Origin: Pseudomonadota bacterium
GTDB lineage: Bacteria > Pseudomonadota > Alphaproteobacteria > Rhizobiales > Methylopilaceae
Direction: 5' to 3'
DNA length: 21,570 nucleotides
Assembly (NCBI GenBank): GCA_023430145.1
Contig: JAEZCD010000294.1
Span: 1-21,570 of the forward strand
Position 1 is the first letter of the stretch; every line of letters begins with the position of its first letter. The notes beneath the pieces are model-generated. The model ran no database searches and had not been told where the DNA came from. It saw nothing but the letters and a program-made list of their open reading frames with translations. A program made the translations under genes and the position numbers. Positions 7,849 to 14,763 of this stretch are shown piece by piece.

Positions 7849-8892
7849 TCACCCGCCCGCCTCGGCCGAGGGCGAGTGCGGAGCTCGCAGATGCCGCGCC
7901 GCGAACTCGAGCACGGCGCGCCGCATCGCCGGACTCTCGGCATGTCCGGTCTCCGCCTCCCGGTGCAGCACGAGGTTGTCCGCCGCCCCCGCCGCCGCGT
8001 AGGCCGCCAGGGCCTGCGCGAAGGCGATGTCCACCGCCTCGGGCGGGGTCAGCGGATCCCGGTCGCCGATGCAGATCAGCTGCGGCCGTGGTGCGACGAG
8101 GCCGGCGATCGCGCCATTGCCGGCGACGGCGAGCAGGCCCGGCACGGTGAGGTAGATGCCGTGCAGATCGTGCGCGCCGGCGGCGATCAGCGTGCGGAGA
8201 TCGGCGAAACAGCAGAGCTGTATGACCGAGGCGATGCGCGGCTCGACCGCGGCCAGCCAATAGCCGAAGGTCGCCCCCATCGAGATGCCGAAGGCGCCTA
8301 TTTTCTTCGCATCGACGTCCGCGCGGCTCGCGAGATAGCCGGTCGCCGACGAAAGCTCCCCCAGCATCTGCCCGGCGAGCGAGCGCCCTTCCCAGAGCGC
8401 GGCCTTGGCCGCCGCACTTTCGCTCACGCCGGCGCGCGCCCCGAAGCAGGGCAGGTCGATGGCGAGCGTGACGAACCCCTCCGCCGCGAGGACCGGCCCG
8501 AGCGGCGACTGCAGCGCCGGGCGGCCGTCGAGAAGCTCGGCGGCGCCGATGTCGTAGCGGTTGCCGTGCGCGTGGATGTAGAGGATCGCCGGCAGCTGGC
8601 CGGCCGGGGTCGAGGGCCGGGTGAGGAGGCCTCGGACGGGCTCGCCGGAGGCGGTCGCGAAGGCGAGCGTCTCGACCACGGCGCCGCCGAGCCGACGCTC
8701 CGATCGCCGCACCTGTCGCAGCGGATGGCGTCCGATCTCGAAGAGCTGGCGAAGCTTGTCGGTCCGGGGCAAGACGGGCCGTCGCACTTTCCCCGAAGCC
8801 GCGCCCGCCTCGGATCTGTCGGCCGGCGACGGAATATCCCCGGCAGGCGCACCATCCCGCAGGGCTTTGCTTTCGGCAATCCGGCGCGGCAA
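7849..8892 (-). CDS. Alpha/beta hydrolase (dienelactone hydrolase/acyl esterase-like)
   Basis: This minus-strand protein of up to 347 residues has the alpha/beta hydrolase core: oxyanion-side motif YIHAHGNRYD (about 105-114), nucleophile elbow GISMG with Ser204, acid GDRDPLTPPE with Asp279, and catalytic His317 in ETGHAES. The triad is complete. It has no signal peptide and is probably a cytoplasmic esterase or hydrolase of unknown substrate. The longest start is a TTG at 8892. The first 35 or so residues are charged and low in complexity, and a GTG at 8787 with GGGGA just upstream is a shorter alternative, so the N-terminus is uncertain. It is divergent from the BRCT/MerR/TPR-like gene across about 77 bp, and convergent with TolC at its 3' end. 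Confidence 0.85.
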   Translation of the reverse strand: MPRRIAESKALRDGAPAGDIPSPADRSEAGAASGKVRRPVLPRTDKLRQLFEIGRHPLRQVRRSERRLGGAVVETLAFATASGEPVRGLLTRPSTPAGQLPAILYIHAHGNRYDIGAAELLDGRPALQSPLGPVLAAEGFVTLAIDLPCFGARAGVSESAAAKAALWEGRSLAGQMLGELSSATGYLASRADVDAKKIGAFGISMGATFGYWLAAVEPRIASVIQLCCFADLRTLIAAGAHDLHGIYLTVPGLLAVAGNGAIAGLVAPRPQLICIGDRDPLTPPEAVDIAFAQALAAYAAAGAADNLVLHREAETGHAESPAMRRAVLEFAARHLRAPHSPSAEAGG

Positions 8893-8953
8893 GAGGGCGG
8901 ATGTGGCGCCGGCCGCCGAGGAGCGTAAAACATCAGGCGGGCGATTCGTCCCG

Positions 8954-8960
8954 AAAGGGG
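8954..8960 (+). promoter_or_regulatory. Ribosome binding site deciding start of TPR gene
   Basis: AAAGGGG ends nine bases before the ATG at 8970. This favours that start over the in-frame ATG at 8901, which would add a basic, unconserved-looking leader and almost touch the divergent hydrolase gene. Confidence 0.6.
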
Positions 8961-8969
8961 CTGGCCGAC

Positions 8970-10094
8970 ATGGGCATCACGGCGATCGACGGAGAAAGCG
9001 GGCGACGCCTCGCGGGCGAGGTCGTGCATGTCGTCGGCCGCCCGCGCGGGCTGACGCAGGCGCGCCTCGAAGAGCTCGTCGCCCGGCAGGGCGGAAAATA
9101 CGCGCGGCGCATGTCGGCGAAGGTGACGCTGCTCGCCCTCGCGCACTCCGCCGCGGCCGTGATCGGTGACGACGGCGGGCTGCGGATCGACCCGCCCGAG
9201 GCGGCTGTGCTCGTCAGCGAGAACGAGCTGCGGCGTCGCCTCGGGCTGCTTCCCGAGGCGGAGGCTGCGGCGCAGAGCTTCGGCCCGGCTGATCTCGAGC
9301 GGGTGTCGGGGCTGTCGCCGCCGGTGATCCGCGCCCTCGAGCTGTTCGATGTCGTCGAGCGTGCCGGCCCCGGCTTCGCCTATCGCGAGCTGCTCGCCGC
9401 CCGCGAGGTCAAGCGGCTGCGCGAGGCGGGGGTGCCGCTGCGGGCGATCGTCGAGGCGGACCTGGAGCTGCGCCGCCGCGGCCAGCGCCTGACCGATTGC
9501 CGGCTCGCCGCCAACGCGGCCGGCCCGTTGCTGCACAGCGTCGGCGGCACGCTGGCCGAGCTCAGCGGGCAGTTCGTGATGCCCTTCAGCGCTCCGGCGA
9601 TCGACATGGACGAGGAGTGCCGGGCAGCCGAGGCGGCAGAGCTGGAGGGGGACCTCGCGAAGGCCGAGAGCCTCTACACGACCCTGATGCGCATCGATCA
9701 GCGCGATCCGGTACTGCCCTTCAACCTCGGCAACGTGCTGCGCGCGCAGGGCCGGTCGGCGGAGGCCAAGGTCGCCTGGCAGATGGCCGTCGCCCGCGAC
9801 CCGAGCCTTGCCGAGGGCTGGTACAACCTCGCCCTGGCGTCAGAGGACGAAGGCCACAAGGATCTCGCCATCGCCCAGTACCGGCGCGCCCTCGAGGCCC
9901 GGCCCGACTACGGCGACGCCCGGTTCAACCTCGCCCTCCTGCTGACGCGGACCGACCGCTTCGCCGAAGCGCTGCCGATCTGGGAGACGCTGCTGCTCGA
10001 TGCGGACCTGACCGCCGAGCAGATCCGCATCGCCAAGCGGGCCGCAAAACTGTGCGGGCTGCAGCTCTCCGCCGACCGCTCGCAGGCCGGCTGA
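8970..10094 (+). CDS. TPR protein with BRCT-like and MerR-like N-terminal regions
   Basis: This 374-residue protein seems to join three modules. Residues about 13-62 (LAGEVVHVVGRPRGLTQARL through EELVARQGGKYARRMSAKVT) match the beginning of a BRCT fold: a hydrophobic strand, a Gly turn, a helix, then GGK. Residues about 103-170 (FGPADLERVSGLSPPVIRAL, a Y/F-containing wing, then REVKRLREAGVPLRAI) resemble a MerR-type winged helix-turn-helix. Residues about 213-345 contain TPR units, clearest at FNLGNVLRAQGRSAEAKVAW, YNLALASEDEGHKDLAIAQY and FNLALLLTRTDRFAEALPIW. It is probably a cytoplasmic scaffold or regulator. There is no enzyme motif. It is divergent from the hydrolase and converges on the GlcG-like gene 37 bp downstream. 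The TPR part is firm; the two N-terminal assignments are by eye. Confidence 0.85.
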   Translation: MGITAIDGESGRRLAGEVVHVVGRPRGLTQARLEELVARQGGKYARRMSAKVTLLALAHSAAAVIGDDGGLRIDPPEAAVLVSENELRRRLGLLPEAEAAAQSFGPADLERVSGLSPPVIRALELFDVVERAGPGFAYRELLAAREVKRLREAGVPLRAIVEADLELRRRGQRLTDCRLAANAAGPLLHSVGGTLAELSGQFVMPFSAPAIDMDEECRAAEAAELEGDLAKAESLYTTLMRIDQRDPVLPFNLGNVLRAQGRSAEAKVAWQMAVARDPSLAEGWYNLALASEDEGHKDLAIAQYRRALEARPDYGDARFNLALLLTRTDRFAEALPIWETLLLDADLTAEQIRIAKRAAKLCGLQLSADRSQAG

Positions 10095-10131
10095 AGCGCG
10101 CTGACCGGCGACGGCCCGGCCGGCCTTGGCG

Positions 10132-10542
10132 TCAAGTCACTACGCCGCTCGCCGCCTCGGCGATCTTGTCGTCGACGTCCGGAGCGGCTCCGCTGACGCC
10201 GACCGCGCCGGCGACGATGCCGCCGATCCGAAGCGGCACCCCGCCCGGCACAGGCAGGCAGCCGGGCACGACGAGAAGGGCGGAGTTACCCGCGGCGAGA
10301 CCTTTCGCGAAATCCCGCGTCGGCCGCCGAAAGCCGGCGGCGCTGCGCGCCTTGGTGATCGCCACCTCGACCGTGCCGGTGTGCACCTCGTCCATGCGGG
10401 TGAAGCCGAGCAGATGGCCGCCCTCGTCGACGACGGCGATCGAGACTCGGACACCGGCCGCCCGCGCCGCCGCCTGGGCGGCCTCCAGCACGGGACGGGT
10501 CTCGGCCTGTGTCAGCACGGGCTTGCTCGGGCGATCGGTCAT
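10132..10542 (-). CDS. GlcG/HbpS-family heme-binding-like protein
   Basis: This 136-residue protein belongs to the GlcG/HbpS (Haem_degrading, formerly DUF336) family. Typical segments are LTQAETRPVLEAAQAAARAA, VSIAVVDEGGHLLGFTRMDE, ITKARSAAGFRRPT and GGVPLRIGGIVAGAVGVSGA ending in DDKIAEA. Family members bind heme or small ligands, and they often sit in glycolate or hydroxyacid oxidase operons, where their role is unclear. Its ATG overlaps the TGA of the upstream alpha-hydroxyacid oxidase (ATGA at 10539-10542), and AAGGA at 10552-10556 on the same strand serves as ribosome binding site. It is the last gene of the catabolic operon, and the gene order fits an accessory role to the FMN oxidase. 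Confidence 0.9.
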   Translation of the reverse strand: MTDRPSKPVLTQAETRPVLEAAQAAARAAGVRVSIAVVDEGGHLLGFTRMDEVHTGTVEVAITKARSAAGFRRPTRDFAKGLAAGNSALLVVPGCLPVPGGVPLRIGGIVAGAVGVSGAAPDVDDKIAEAASGVVT

Positions 10543-11714
10543 GCGGTGACATCCTTCGTCGGGGGACCTGCCGGCCGCAGCCAGCCCGCGTCGAGGTCGG
10601 CGATCCTCGGGCAGCCGATCATGGCGAGGCCACGGTCGACCTCGTCGCGCAGGATCGCAATCGCCCGCGCCGCGCCCCGCTCGGCGCCGGCGACGACGCC
10701 GTAGAGCGTCGCCCGGCCGACGAAGACGAAATCGGCGCCGAGCGCGCGGGCGATGAGGATGTCCGAGCCGCGCCTGATCCCGCTGTCGAACATCACCGGA
10801 ATTCTTCCGCCCACCGCGGCCTTCACGGCCGGCAGCGAGAAGAGCGGCGTCGGCAACATGTCATAGGCCTTGCCGCCGTGGTTGGAGACGATGACGCCGT
10901 CGATCCCCTCATCGACGGCGCGGACCGCGTCCTCGGGGTGCTGGATGCCCTTCAGCACGAGCTTTCCGGGCCAGAGCCGGCGCAGCTCGGCGAGGCTCGC
11001 CCAGGTCTGGATCGAGGGACTCTGCTGCCGGAAGAACTGGCCGACGGCGCTCGCGTCAGAGCCCGGCGGCGCGTAGGCGGCCCAGCTCCCCATGCTCGGC
11101 AGGCCGCCATGGCGGTAATAGTCGAGGATGAAGCCCGGGTGGGTCAGCGCCTCGATGAGGATCGAGGGCTTCAGCTTCAGCGGCAGGGCGAAGCCGTTGC
11201 GCATGTCGCGCTCGCGCTTCGGCAGCACCGGATTGTCGACCGTGAGGACCAGCGTCTCGTAGCCGGCGGCGGCCGCGCGCCGCATCAGGTCAGCCGAGAT
11301 GGCGGAATCCTTGGCCGCGTAGAGGTGGTACCAGACGTGCCTGGGCGCCTCGCTGGCCACCTCCTCCGGCGTCGCCACGCTGGCGCCCGAGAGGATGAAC
11401 GGGATCTCGGCCGCTTTCGCGGCCCGGGCCAGCATGCCGTCGGCGCCCGCGCGAAACAGGCCAGCATAGCCGGTCGGACCGAGGCCGAACGGCGAGGCGT
11501 AGCTGCGGCCGAACACGGTGAGCGACTGGTCGCGCACGGTCACGTCGACGAGGCAGCGGGCGAGGAGGCGATAGCTGCGGAACGCGCTCTCATTGTCGGA
11601 GAGCGCGTATTCGTCCTCGGTGCCGGATTCGATGCAGTCGAACAGGATGCGCGGCAGGCGCCGCCGGGCGAGCCGGTGCAGGTCGGCGATGCTGAGGGCC
11701 TGCTCGGCCTTCAT
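10539..11714 (-). CDS. FMN-dependent alpha-hydroxyacid oxidase/dehydrogenase
   Basis: This 391-residue TIM-barrel flavoprotein is of the lactate dehydrogenase/glycolate oxidase/mandelate dehydrogenase family, which oxidises a 2-hydroxyacid to a 2-oxoacid. FMN-site segments are present: SPFGLGPTGYAGLF (74-87), WYHLYAAKD (128-136), LVLTVDNPVLPKRERDMRNG (155-174), VLKGI with Lys255, VSNHGG with catalytic His279, and FDSGIRRGSDILIARALGAD (309-328). Two substrate-carboxylate positions differ from the family norm. Lys282 stands where Arg follows the SNHGG motif, and Cys27 (LFDCIESG) stands where Tyr24 of glycolate oxidase would be. The protein may therefore use an unusual substrate. The start is ATG 11714, which overlaps the TGA of the upstream gene by 4 bp. 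The longer upstream frame belongs to a shadow of that gene. Confidence 0.92.
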   Translation of the reverse strand: MKAEQALSIADLHRLARRRLPRILFDCIESGTEDEYALSDNESAFRSYRLLARCLVDVTVRDQSLTVFGRSYASPFGLGPTGYAGLFRAGADGMLARAAKAAEIPFILSGASVATPEEVASEAPRHVWYHLYAAKDSAISADLMRRAAAAGYETLVLTVDNPVLPKRERDMRNGFALPLKLKPSILIEALTHPGFILDYYRHGGLPSMGSWAAYAPPGSDASAVGQFFRQQSPSIQTWASLAELRRLWPGKLVLKGIQHPEDAVRAVDEGIDGVIVSNHGGKAYDMLPTPLFSLPAVKAAVGGRIPVMFDSGIRRGSDILIARALGADFVFVGRATLYGVVAGAERGAARAIAILRDEVDRGLAMIGCPRIADLDAGWLRPAGPPTKDVTA

Positions 11715-12547
11715 GCCGAGCGGCGGCGGGCCGCCTCGAGCAGCTGCTCGACGAACTCGGCGAGCCGCATGCCCGGTCTTGCGCCGAGCGCGGCGGCGGT
11801 CGCGTTGACGTGCGAGAGGACGCCGTCGCGATAGATGCCGCGCGCGTCGCCGATCGGCGCGCTCATCGCCGCCACCGCGCCGGCCGGGATGCCGCGCTTG
11901 TCGAGCTCCGGCAGGCGGCGGACGCCGGCGCCGTCGAGGCCGACGCCGCCATCGCTGAAGAACACCGCGTGCAAATCCTGCTTGATGACGTCGTCCGGCC
12001 GGCCGCGGAACAGCGCGGCGTGCGAGCCGGTGATGGCGATGGCGCCGGTGTCGGCATTCTCGAGCATCGGCGCCGCATCGAGGCAGATGACCTTCGGCTC
12101 GCCGGGCGCCTCGCGCATCGTGTAGCGCTTGCCGCCCGTGATCGGCGGCAGCTCGCCGGTCGCCGGCGTGCCGGCCTTCATGCGCTCGCAGCATTCGGCG
12201 ACGCTCTGGCCGACGCCGCAGCCGAGCGCGGCGGCGGCCTTGTTCACATGGCTGATGCGGCCGTGTGCCAGCATGTGCTCGCCGTCGGCGATGTGGCAGG
12301 AGTTGCAGTCGGCGGTGGCCGCCGCGAGGCCGACGCGGTCGAGATAGTCGAGGCCGCGCACGCCGGCGCGGTCCTTGCCGATCCCGGCATCGTTCAGCAC
12401 GACGCCGCGAATGCCCCATTTTCCGGCATGGAAGGCGTTGTACTCGCCGCCATAGGAGCCGGAGACGACGACGTGGCCGCGACACCCTTCGTGGCATTGC
12501 GAGCTCGCCGAGACGGTGAAGATGCGCACATCGTCAGGCGTCGGCAT
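11711..12547 (-). CDS. Unrecognised Cys-rich protein with internal duplication
   Basis: This 278-residue protein is one I do not recognise. It consists of two related halves. Residues 48-102 align without gaps to 194-248, sharing the pattern xxDxGxGxDxAGVRxLxxLD, then I(A/G)D, then (I/L)SHVN, followed by AAALG in both. Only the first half is cysteine-rich: CHEGC (18-22), DCNSCH (80-85), Cys110 and Cys119-120, suggesting a metal or Fe-S site there. The second half has one cysteine (155). There is no signal peptide or membrane segment. GAGGAG (12555-12560 on the plus strand as CTCCTC) supports the ATG at 12547. The start overlaps kdgD by 14 bp and the end overlaps the oxidase by 4 bp, so it is embedded in the sugar-acid operon and is probably an enzyme or enzyme subunit of that pathway. 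Its reaction is unknown. Confidence 0.9.
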   Translation of the reverse strand: MPTPDDVRIFTVSASSQCHEGCRGHVVVSGSYGGEYNAFHAGKWGIRGVVLNDAGIGKDRAGVRGLDYLDRVGLAAATADCNSCHIADGEHMLAHGRISHVNKAAAALGCGVGQSVAECCERMKAGTPATGELPPITGGKRYTMREAPGEPKVICLDAAPMLENADTGAIAITGSHAALFRGRPDDVIKQDLHAVFFSDGGVGLDGAGVRRLPELDKRGIPAGAVAAMSAPIGDARGIYRDGVLSHVNATAAALGARPGMRLAEFVEQLLEAARRRSA

Positions 12548-13481
12548 GGGCGGGCTCCTCGAAGGGGGCGAGCGCGGCGATCAGGCCCTCGAGCTCGGCA
12601 TATTCGGCCGGCGTGAGGTTCGACAGCGGCGGCCGCACCTTGCCGGCCGAGCGGCCGACGATCTCGACGCCCGCCTTGACAATGCTGACGGCATAGCCCG
12701 GCTGGCGCCCGCGCAGGCGGCAATACGGGATGAAGAAGGATTTCAGCATGCGGTCGACGAGGGCGGCATCGCCGCGCCGCACCGCCTCGAAGAAGGCGAG
12801 CGCCGCGCGCGGCGCGAAATTGTACACCGCCGACGAATAGGTCGGCACGCCCATCGCGCGATAGGCCGGGGCATAGATCTCGGCCGTCGGCATGCCGTTG
12901 AGGAAGGCGAGCCGGCCGGCATGCGCGGTCCGCATCGCCCAAAGATCCTCGACGTCGCCGACGCCGTCCTTCAGCGCGACGAGGTTTGGGCAGTCCTCGA
13001 CGAGGCGCGCGAGGGTCTCGGGGCGCACGCGGCCATTGGCGCGGCTGTAGAGGATGACGCCGAGATCGGTGCTCTTGCAGATCGCGGTGACATGCGCGCG
13101 CAGGCCCTCCTGCGAGACCTCGGTGAGATAGGGCGGCAGAAGAAGAATGCCGTCGGCGCCGGCCCGCTGGGTGATCGCCGCATGGCCGATGGCCTCGCGG
13201 GTGCCGCCGCCGGCGGCACCGAGCAGCGGGATGTCGCCGGTTCGCGCCGCCACCGCTGCCGCGAGGACCGCGGCGTATTCCTCCCGCGTGAGCGAGAAGA
13301 ACTCGCCCGCCCCGCCGGCGACGAACAGGGCGGCACAGCCCTGCTCGCCGAGGAAGCGGACGCGCTCGGCGAACGGCTGCTCGGCAAAACTGCCGTCGGC
13401 CGAAAAGTCGGTCAGCGGAAAGCCGAGCAGGCCGTCGGCGAGACGCGCCTTCAGCGCTTGCGGCGTGGGCGGCGAAGTCAT
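12534..13481 (-). CDS. kdgD: 5-dehydro-4-deoxyglucarate dehydratase
   Basis: This 315-residue enzyme is of the dihydrodipicolinate synthase/N-acetylneuraminate lyase superfamily. It converts 5-dehydro-4-deoxyglucarate to 2-oxoglutarate semialdehyde, CO2 and water in glucarate/galactarate catabolism. Family-specific segments are GLLGFPLTDFSADGSF (17-32), GEFFSLTREEY (59-69), LLLPPYLTEVSQEGL (113-127), VILYSRANG with Tyr145, VALKDGVGDVEDL with Schiff-base Lys171, NGMPTAEIYAPAYRAMGV (195-212) and TYSSAVYNFAP (214-224). The full length and catalytic residues are present. GAGE replaces the more usual GTGE at 58-60, a minor change in the carboxylate-binding loop. It lies 256 bp downstream of tctC across a palindromic repeat, and overlaps the next gene by 14 bp. 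Other members of this fold (KDG aldolase, DapA) fit less well. Confidence 0.94.
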   Translation of the reverse strand: MTSPPTPQALKARLADGLLGFPLTDFSADGSFAEQPFAERVRFLGEQGCAALFVAGGAGEFFSLTREEYAAVLAAAVAARTGDIPLLGAAGGGTREAIGHAAITQRAGADGILLLPPYLTEVSQEGLRAHVTAICKSTDLGVILYSRANGRVRPETLARLVEDCPNLVALKDGVGDVEDLWAMRTAHAGRLAFLNGMPTAEIYAPAYRAMGVPTYSSAVYNFAPRAALAFFEAVRRGDAALVDRMLKSFFIPYCRLRGRQPGYAVSIVKAGVEIVGRSAGKVRPPLSNLTPAEYAELEGLIAALAPFEEPAHADA

Positions 13482-13553
13482 GTGGCATCCAACTCGTTCT
13501 CGGTCTTCCGGCGCTGCGGCCGAACGATCCGGGCATCTCGGTGACGCGCCCTT

Positions 13554-13674
13554 CTCCCCCTGAAAGGGGGAGACCGGACTCGCGCAGCGAGCCGAGAGGG
13601 GGTCCTCTTCGGAGCCGCCGCACGACCCCCACCCGGACGGCTTCGCCGCCTCGACCTCCCCCTTTCAGGGGGAG
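13554..13674. repeat. Nested palindromic intergenic repeat
   Basis: The outer arms CTCCCCC-TGAAA-GGGGGAG (13554-13572) and CTCCCCC-TTTCA-GGGGGAG (13656-13674) are reverse complements of each other, and each is also a hairpin in itself. Inside lies a second pair, GGGGGTC (13598-13604) and GACCCCC (13624-13630). The whole 121 bp can fold into a large structured stem. It resembles the short dispersed palindromic elements seen between genes in Hyphomicrobiales genomes. It fills the 256-bp gap between tctC and kdgD, with no other feature visible in that gap, and could act as a transcript-processing or attenuation site. Confidence 0.85.
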
Positions 13675-13737
13675 GAAAGAGAAGCGTCGGCGACCGAATA
13701 ACGACCTTGCGGCCGTGGTCGGCGGCTTCGGCCCCGC

Positions 13738-14751
13738 TCAGGGCTTCAGGCGGCCGGTCTTGATATAAAACTGCCGCTCGCGCTCGGCCTCCTTGTCGAG
13801 GGCGGCCGACACATCAGGCGCGTTCTCGAGCGTCGGATCGAAGTAGACGCCGAGCTTGCCGTACTCGCCGCGCAGCTCCGGATCCTGCATCGCCGCCTTC
13901 ACGAGCGCGGCGAGGAAGGCCTTGCGGTCTTCGGGCGCCTTGCGCGGCACGACGACGAAGCGCAGCAGCGTCCACAGGTAGTCGCTGCCGCCGAGCTCCT
14001 GGTTGAGGGTCGGGACATCCTTCAGATGCGCGAGGCGCTCGTTCGCCGCGACGCCGACGACACGCAGCTTGTTCGCCTCCATGTGCGGCTTCGCCTCGGC
14101 GAAGAAGCCGAGCGAGACGTCGACATTGTTGCCGAGCAGGCCGATGACGCCGGCGCCGCCGCTCTGGAACGGCACGCGCAGGAATTTTGCGCCCGTATTC
14201 GCCTCGACCTGTTCGATATTGTAGTCCCACATGCTGCCGGGAACGGTGGCGACGCGAACGGTGCCGGGCTTGTCCTTGGCGGCCTGGACGATCTCCTTCA
14301 GGCTCTTGTCCTTGAACGGCCCGTCGGTGGTGACGAACCACATCATCGGGTCGCTGTTGAGGTAGCCGATGGGCTGCAGGTCGGTGTGCGACCAGCGCCC
14401 TTGCGCGCGCAGCATCGAGTCACCCCAGACGAGGTTCACGAGCATGCCGAGCGCGTAGCCGTCGGTGGGCGCCTGGGTGGCGAGCCAGGCGTGGCCGACC
14501 ATGCCGGCGCCGCCGGTGCGGTTGTTGACGATGATGCGGTCGCCCGAGAGGCGCTCCATCGTCTTGGCGAGCAGGCGCGCGGTGAGGTCGGCGCCGCCGC
14601 CGGCCGGATAGACGACCGTCATCTCGATCGGCTGCGTCGGGAAGTCGGCCGGCTTCAGCTTCTTGAAGTCGGCGCTCTGTGCGGCGGCGGGGGCCGCGGC
14701 GGCGAGCGCGAGGGCTGCGGCGAGCCCGAGACGCGAAAGGGCAGTCTTCAT
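13738..14751 (-). CDS. tctC: Tripartite tricarboxylate transporter solute-binding protein
   Basis: This 337-residue periplasmic binding protein is of the Bug/TctC family and captures a carboxylate for the TctAB membrane pair. Its signal peptide MKTALSRLGLAAALALAAAA, cleaved near AAAQS, is followed by FPTQPIEMTVVYPAGGGADL, the hallmark opening (PxxPIxxxVxxxAGGGxD). Further family segments are ILV-type NNRTGGAGMVGHAWLATQAP, PFQSGGAGVIGLLGNNVDVS and the C-terminal FYIKTGRLKP. The start is ATG 14751, with a perfect AGGAGG (14758-14763) seven bases upstream. It is read after tctA, with almost no gap. The ligand cannot be read from sequence; the operon suggests a sugar diacid or hydroxyacid. Confidence 0.95.
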   Translation of the reverse strand: MKTALSRLGLAAALALAAAAPAAAQSADFKKLKPADFPTQPIEMTVVYPAGGGADLTARLLAKTMERLSGDRIIVNNRTGGAGMVGHAWLATQAPTDGYALGMLVNLVWGDSMLRAQGRWSHTDLQPIGYLNSDPMMWFVTTDGPFKDKSLKEIVQAAKDKPGTVRVATVPGSMWDYNIEQVEANTGAKFLRVPFQSGGAGVIGLLGNNVDVSLGFFAEAKPHMEANKLRVVGVAANERLAHLKDVPTLNQELGGSDYLWTLLRFVVVPRKAPEDRKAFLAALVKAAMQDPELRGEYGKLGVYFDPTLENAPDVSAALDKEAERERQFYIKTGRLKP

Positions 14752-14757
14752 CGGTTT

Positions 14758-14763
14758 CCTCCT
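14758..14763 (-). promoter_or_regulatory. Ribosome binding site of tctC
   Basis: AGGAGG on the minus strand is overlapped at its upstream edge by the TGA of tctA. It selects ATG 14751 rather than the in-frame ATG at 14766, so the binding protein begins with a proper signal peptide. A strong site here fits the higher expression expected for a binding protein relative to its permease. Confidence 0.85.

Noticed and set aside
7753..8928. 391-residue plus-strand open frame opposite the alpha/beta hydrolase
   Set aside because: The opposite strand has a complete Ser-Asp-His triad and hydrolase fold. This frame has no recognisable motif.
8901..8969. Earlier ATG start for the TPR protein
   Set aside because: It gives a basic, low-complexity leader and no ribosome binding site, whereas AAAGGGG precedes ATG 8970.
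11715..12497. Upstream extension of the alpha-hydroxyacid oxidase frame to a 652-residue protein
   Set aside because: The added part is an arginine-rich shadow of the duplicated orphan gene. The family N-terminus begins at ATG 11714.
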